From Bacillota bacterium (GTDB lineage: Bacteria; Bacillota; Bacilli; Bacillales; Cytobacillaceae): a DNA stretch of 14,487 nucleotides. Numbering within the stretch: the stretch's first letter is position 1; each line of letters starts with the position of its first letter. The stretch lies in contig JAUZPT010000033.1 of the NCBI GenBank assembly GCA_030705745.1, positions 1 to 14,487 on the forward strand, in the 5' to 3' direction. The position numbers and the translations under genes were made by a program. The notes under the pieces were generated by a model. That model searched no databases, had not been told where the DNA came from, and saw only the letters and a list, made by a program, of their open reading frames with translations. This document shows positions 13,089 to 14,487 of the stretch, piece after piece.

Positions 13089-14189
13089 ATGCAAATAGCA
13101 CTGAATATAATGCTTATCCTAATGGGGATTTTTGTCGCAGCTTTTCTTTTAATGAAGTTCTATCCGGTGTTTGGCGGGCAGATTTCCAAAGGGAAACAAG
13201 AACATTTAAGAAAATCTAAGAACTATCATAATGGGAGATTTGTCAATCAAATCCCGACGTCGATGGACATGAAATTCAAAGAGAATGTGGGTACACTCAT
13301 TGATTTTATCAAGGGAAATCCCAATGGCAAGCCGAAGCAGCCGATTACAGTCGAACAGTTTGTAAAAGGCACAGGTTCACAACGCACAAGGATTACCTGG
13401 TTCGGCCACTCTGCGTTTCTCATAGAAATCGACGGAAAAACGATTCTGCTTGATCCGATGTTTGGTACGACACCATCACCTTTTCCGATGATCGGCGGTA
13501 AACGCTACAGCGGAAAGCTTCCTTTCGAGCTGGATGAACTGCCTGAAATCGACATCGTTCTCCTTTCGCATAACCATTATGACCATCTGGATTTTGGGAC
13601 TATCAAAAAAATCAAGCATAAAGTACAAAGATTTATCACACCGCTTGGAGTCGGAAGCAATCTGGAAAAATGGGGTGTGGAAAGCAGTCGCATTGAGGAA
13701 CATGATTGGTGGGATGATTTTCACTATAAAGGACTCGATTTTGTCTGTACGCCGGCAAGGCATTTTTCGGGCAGAAGCCTGCTCGACCGCGATGCGACTT
13801 TATGGTGCTCCTGGATCATAAACGGTATGGAAACGAATATTTTCTTTAGTGGCGATAGCGGTTATGCTCCCCATTTTAAAGAAATTGGTGAAAAATACGG
13901 GCCGTTTGATGTAACGTTAATGGAATGCGGACAATACGACGAACGGTGGGCATCAATCCATATGGTGCCTGAAGAAACGGTTCAAGCGCATATGGATGTA
14001 AAAGGAAAGCTGATGATACCGATCCATTGGGCTGCCTTCACGCTGGCGCTGCATGATTGGACAGATCCAGTCGACCGCGCTGTAAAAGCAGCGACCGAAC
14101 GAAATGTTGCCATTTCAACCCCAAGGATTGGAGAAACCATCGTTCTTGGTTCTTCAGACTACCCAACTGCTGCATGGTGGAAAAACTAA
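13089..14189 (+). CDS. Membrane-anchored metallo-beta-lactamase-fold hydrolase (NAPE-PLD/RomA-like)
   Basis: The product, 366 aa, has a single N-terminal membrane segment (residues 3-22) without a clear cleavage site. A basic linker follows, then a beta-lactamase-fold domain from about residue 100. Metal ligands are visible: H161-x-H163-x-D165-H166 (SHNHYDHLD), H225 (ARHFSGRSL), D256 (FSGDSGY) and H313 (PIHWAAF). The RHFSGRSLLDRDATLWCSW and HW patterns are those of the NAPE-phospholipase D/RomA group, so a phosphodiesterase activity on a lipid or other phosphodiester is possible; the real substrate is unknown. The start is the ATG at 13089, with AAAGGA eight bases upstream; a longer frame from 13035 lacks a site and would bury the membrane segment. 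It lies 82 bases after the methyltransferase gene with no terminator between, so it may share that transcript. Confidence 0.87.
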   Translation: MQIALNIMLILMGIFVAAFLLMKFYPVFGGQISKGKQEHLRKSKNYHNGRFVNQIPTSMDMKFKENVGTLIDFIKGNPNGKPKQPITVEQFVKGTGSQRTRITWFGHSAFLIEIDGKTILLDPMFGTTPSPFPMIGGKRYSGKLPFELDELPEIDIVLLSHNHYDHLDFGTIKKIKHKVQRFITPLGVGSNLEKWGVESSRIEEHDWWDDFHYKGLDFVCTPARHFSGRSLLDRDATLWCSWIINGMETNIFFSGDSGYAPHFKEIGEKYGPFDVTLMECGQYDERWASIHMVPEETVQAHMDVKGKLMIPIHWAAFTLALHDWTDPVDRAVKAATERNVAISTPRIGETIVLGSSDYPTAAWWKN

Positions 14190-14203
14190 ACGGCATTAAA
14201 AGA

Positions 14204-14246
14204 GAGCATCTCATCGTCCGAAAGACGAGATGCTCCATTTTTATTT
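14204..14246. terminator. Terminator between convergent genes at the right edge
   Basis: GAGCATCTC (14204-14212) pairs with GAGATGCTC (14227-14235). After a 3-base bulge, GTC pairs with GAC around the loop CGAAA. ATTTTTATTT follows on the + strand and a shorter T run on the minus strand, so it could act in both directions. Confidence 0.8.
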
Positions 14247-14316
14247 ACAATAGACATAAGAAATTCGAAGATTTTTACTCACGTATCAAATTTAACCAAA
14301 CTGATGATTAAGACGT

Positions 14317-14487
14317 TTATTCTCCGTGATAACCACCCATGCCGCCGTGATAACCACCCATGCCGCCGTGATAACCACCCATGCCGCCGTGGTAGCCACC
14401 CATACCGCCGTGATAACCACCCATGCCGCCGTGGTAGCCACCCATACCGCCGTGGTAACCACCCATACCGCCGTGGTAGCCACCCAT
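14317..14487 (-). CDS. Gly/His/Tyr-rich heptad-repeat protein, C-terminal part only
   Basis: The frame ends with TAA at 14317-14319 and continues past the right edge. All 56 visible codons are heptads: seven MGGYHGG and a final MGGYHGE. The N-terminus is missing, so the ATG at the very edge should not be taken as the start. There is no hydrophobic stretch or cysteine; the regular His and Tyr suggest metal binding, cross-linking or a structural surface role, as in some spore coat or envelope proteins, but no function can be assigned. Other frames through the repeat also stay open and are artefacts of its periodicity. Confidence 0.75.
   Translation of the reverse strand: MGGYHGGMGGYHGGMGGYHGGMGGYHGGMGGYHGGMGGYHGGMGGYHGGMGGYHGE
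14320..14487 (-). repeat. Eight contiguous 21-bp coding repeats
   Basis: Units are exactly 21 bp with no spacers, so the array is in phase with the heptad codons. Differences between units are almost all at third codon positions (GGC/GGT, TAC/TAT, GGC/GGT); the only amino acid change is the last residue of the terminal unit (Gly to Glu). The array continues beyond the window. Confidence 0.9.

Noticed and set aside
14292..14483. Val/Thr/Trp-rich frame through the repeat array
   Set aside because: A second open frame created by the 21-bp periodicity; the MGGYHGG frame has the typical hydrophilic composition and third-position variation.
14320..14487. Regular repeats resembling a CRISPR or satellite array
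   Set aside because: Units are contiguous, without spacers, and encode a perfect heptad in one frame ending in a stop codon, so this is a coding repeat.

Overview
The window looks like a chromosomal segment of a low-GC, Gram-positive Bacillaceae species. The reasons are strong AGGAGG-type ribosome binding sites, a c-di-AMP riboswitch in front of a KimA-type potassium importer, an RsbR-like GAF-STAS protein behind a candidate sigma-B promoter, and a quinone-type (MhqR-like) operator in front of an azoreductase. I see no phage, transposase, CRISPR, tRNA or rRNA. Most genes are on the + strand; the exceptions are the left edge, one small gene near 9.5 kb and the right edge.

Left part (1-4150): a minus-strand pair at the edge (a DUF2089 zinc-ribbon/HTH protein followed by the 5' end of a SHOCT-like/YvlB-like gene) is divergent from an ion-transport region. 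That region holds the ydaO-type c-di-AMP riboswitch with its terminator, kimA (K+ import) and corA (Mg2+ or other divalent cation channel), each closed by a hairpin terminator.

Middle (4250-8290): a five-gene unit encodes a cytoplasmic nucleoside phosphorylase and a complete group I (dedicated) energy-coupling-factor transporter: S component, T component and two ATPases. The gene overlaps and spacing suggest one transcription unit for uptake and phosphorolysis of a nucleoside-like substrate that the sequence alone does not identify. A 17-bp-arm inverted repeat overlaps its likely promoter, and a structured gap lies between the S and T genes.

Right part (8340-14487): a GAF-STAS protein lacking the usual phospho-acceptor residues; an unrecognised 48-aa gene on the minus strand; a VanZ-like membrane protein; an FMN azoreductase with a large operator dyad at its promoter; a DNA alkylation repair pair (an Ada metal-binding domain fused to an AlkA glycosylase, overlapping a methylguanine-DNA methyltransferase) followed by a membrane-anchored NAPE-PLD/RomA-like metallo-beta-lactamase; and, at the right edge, the C-terminus of a protein made of MGGYHGG heptad repeats.

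Three intergenic regions (about 0.7, 4.2 and 9.7 kb) carry the same perfect palindrome, TTAATCAAACGTTTGATTAA (extended to an identical 24 bp in two of them). This is the least explained recurrent signal in the window and is most simply read as a regulator binding site, probably of TetR type.
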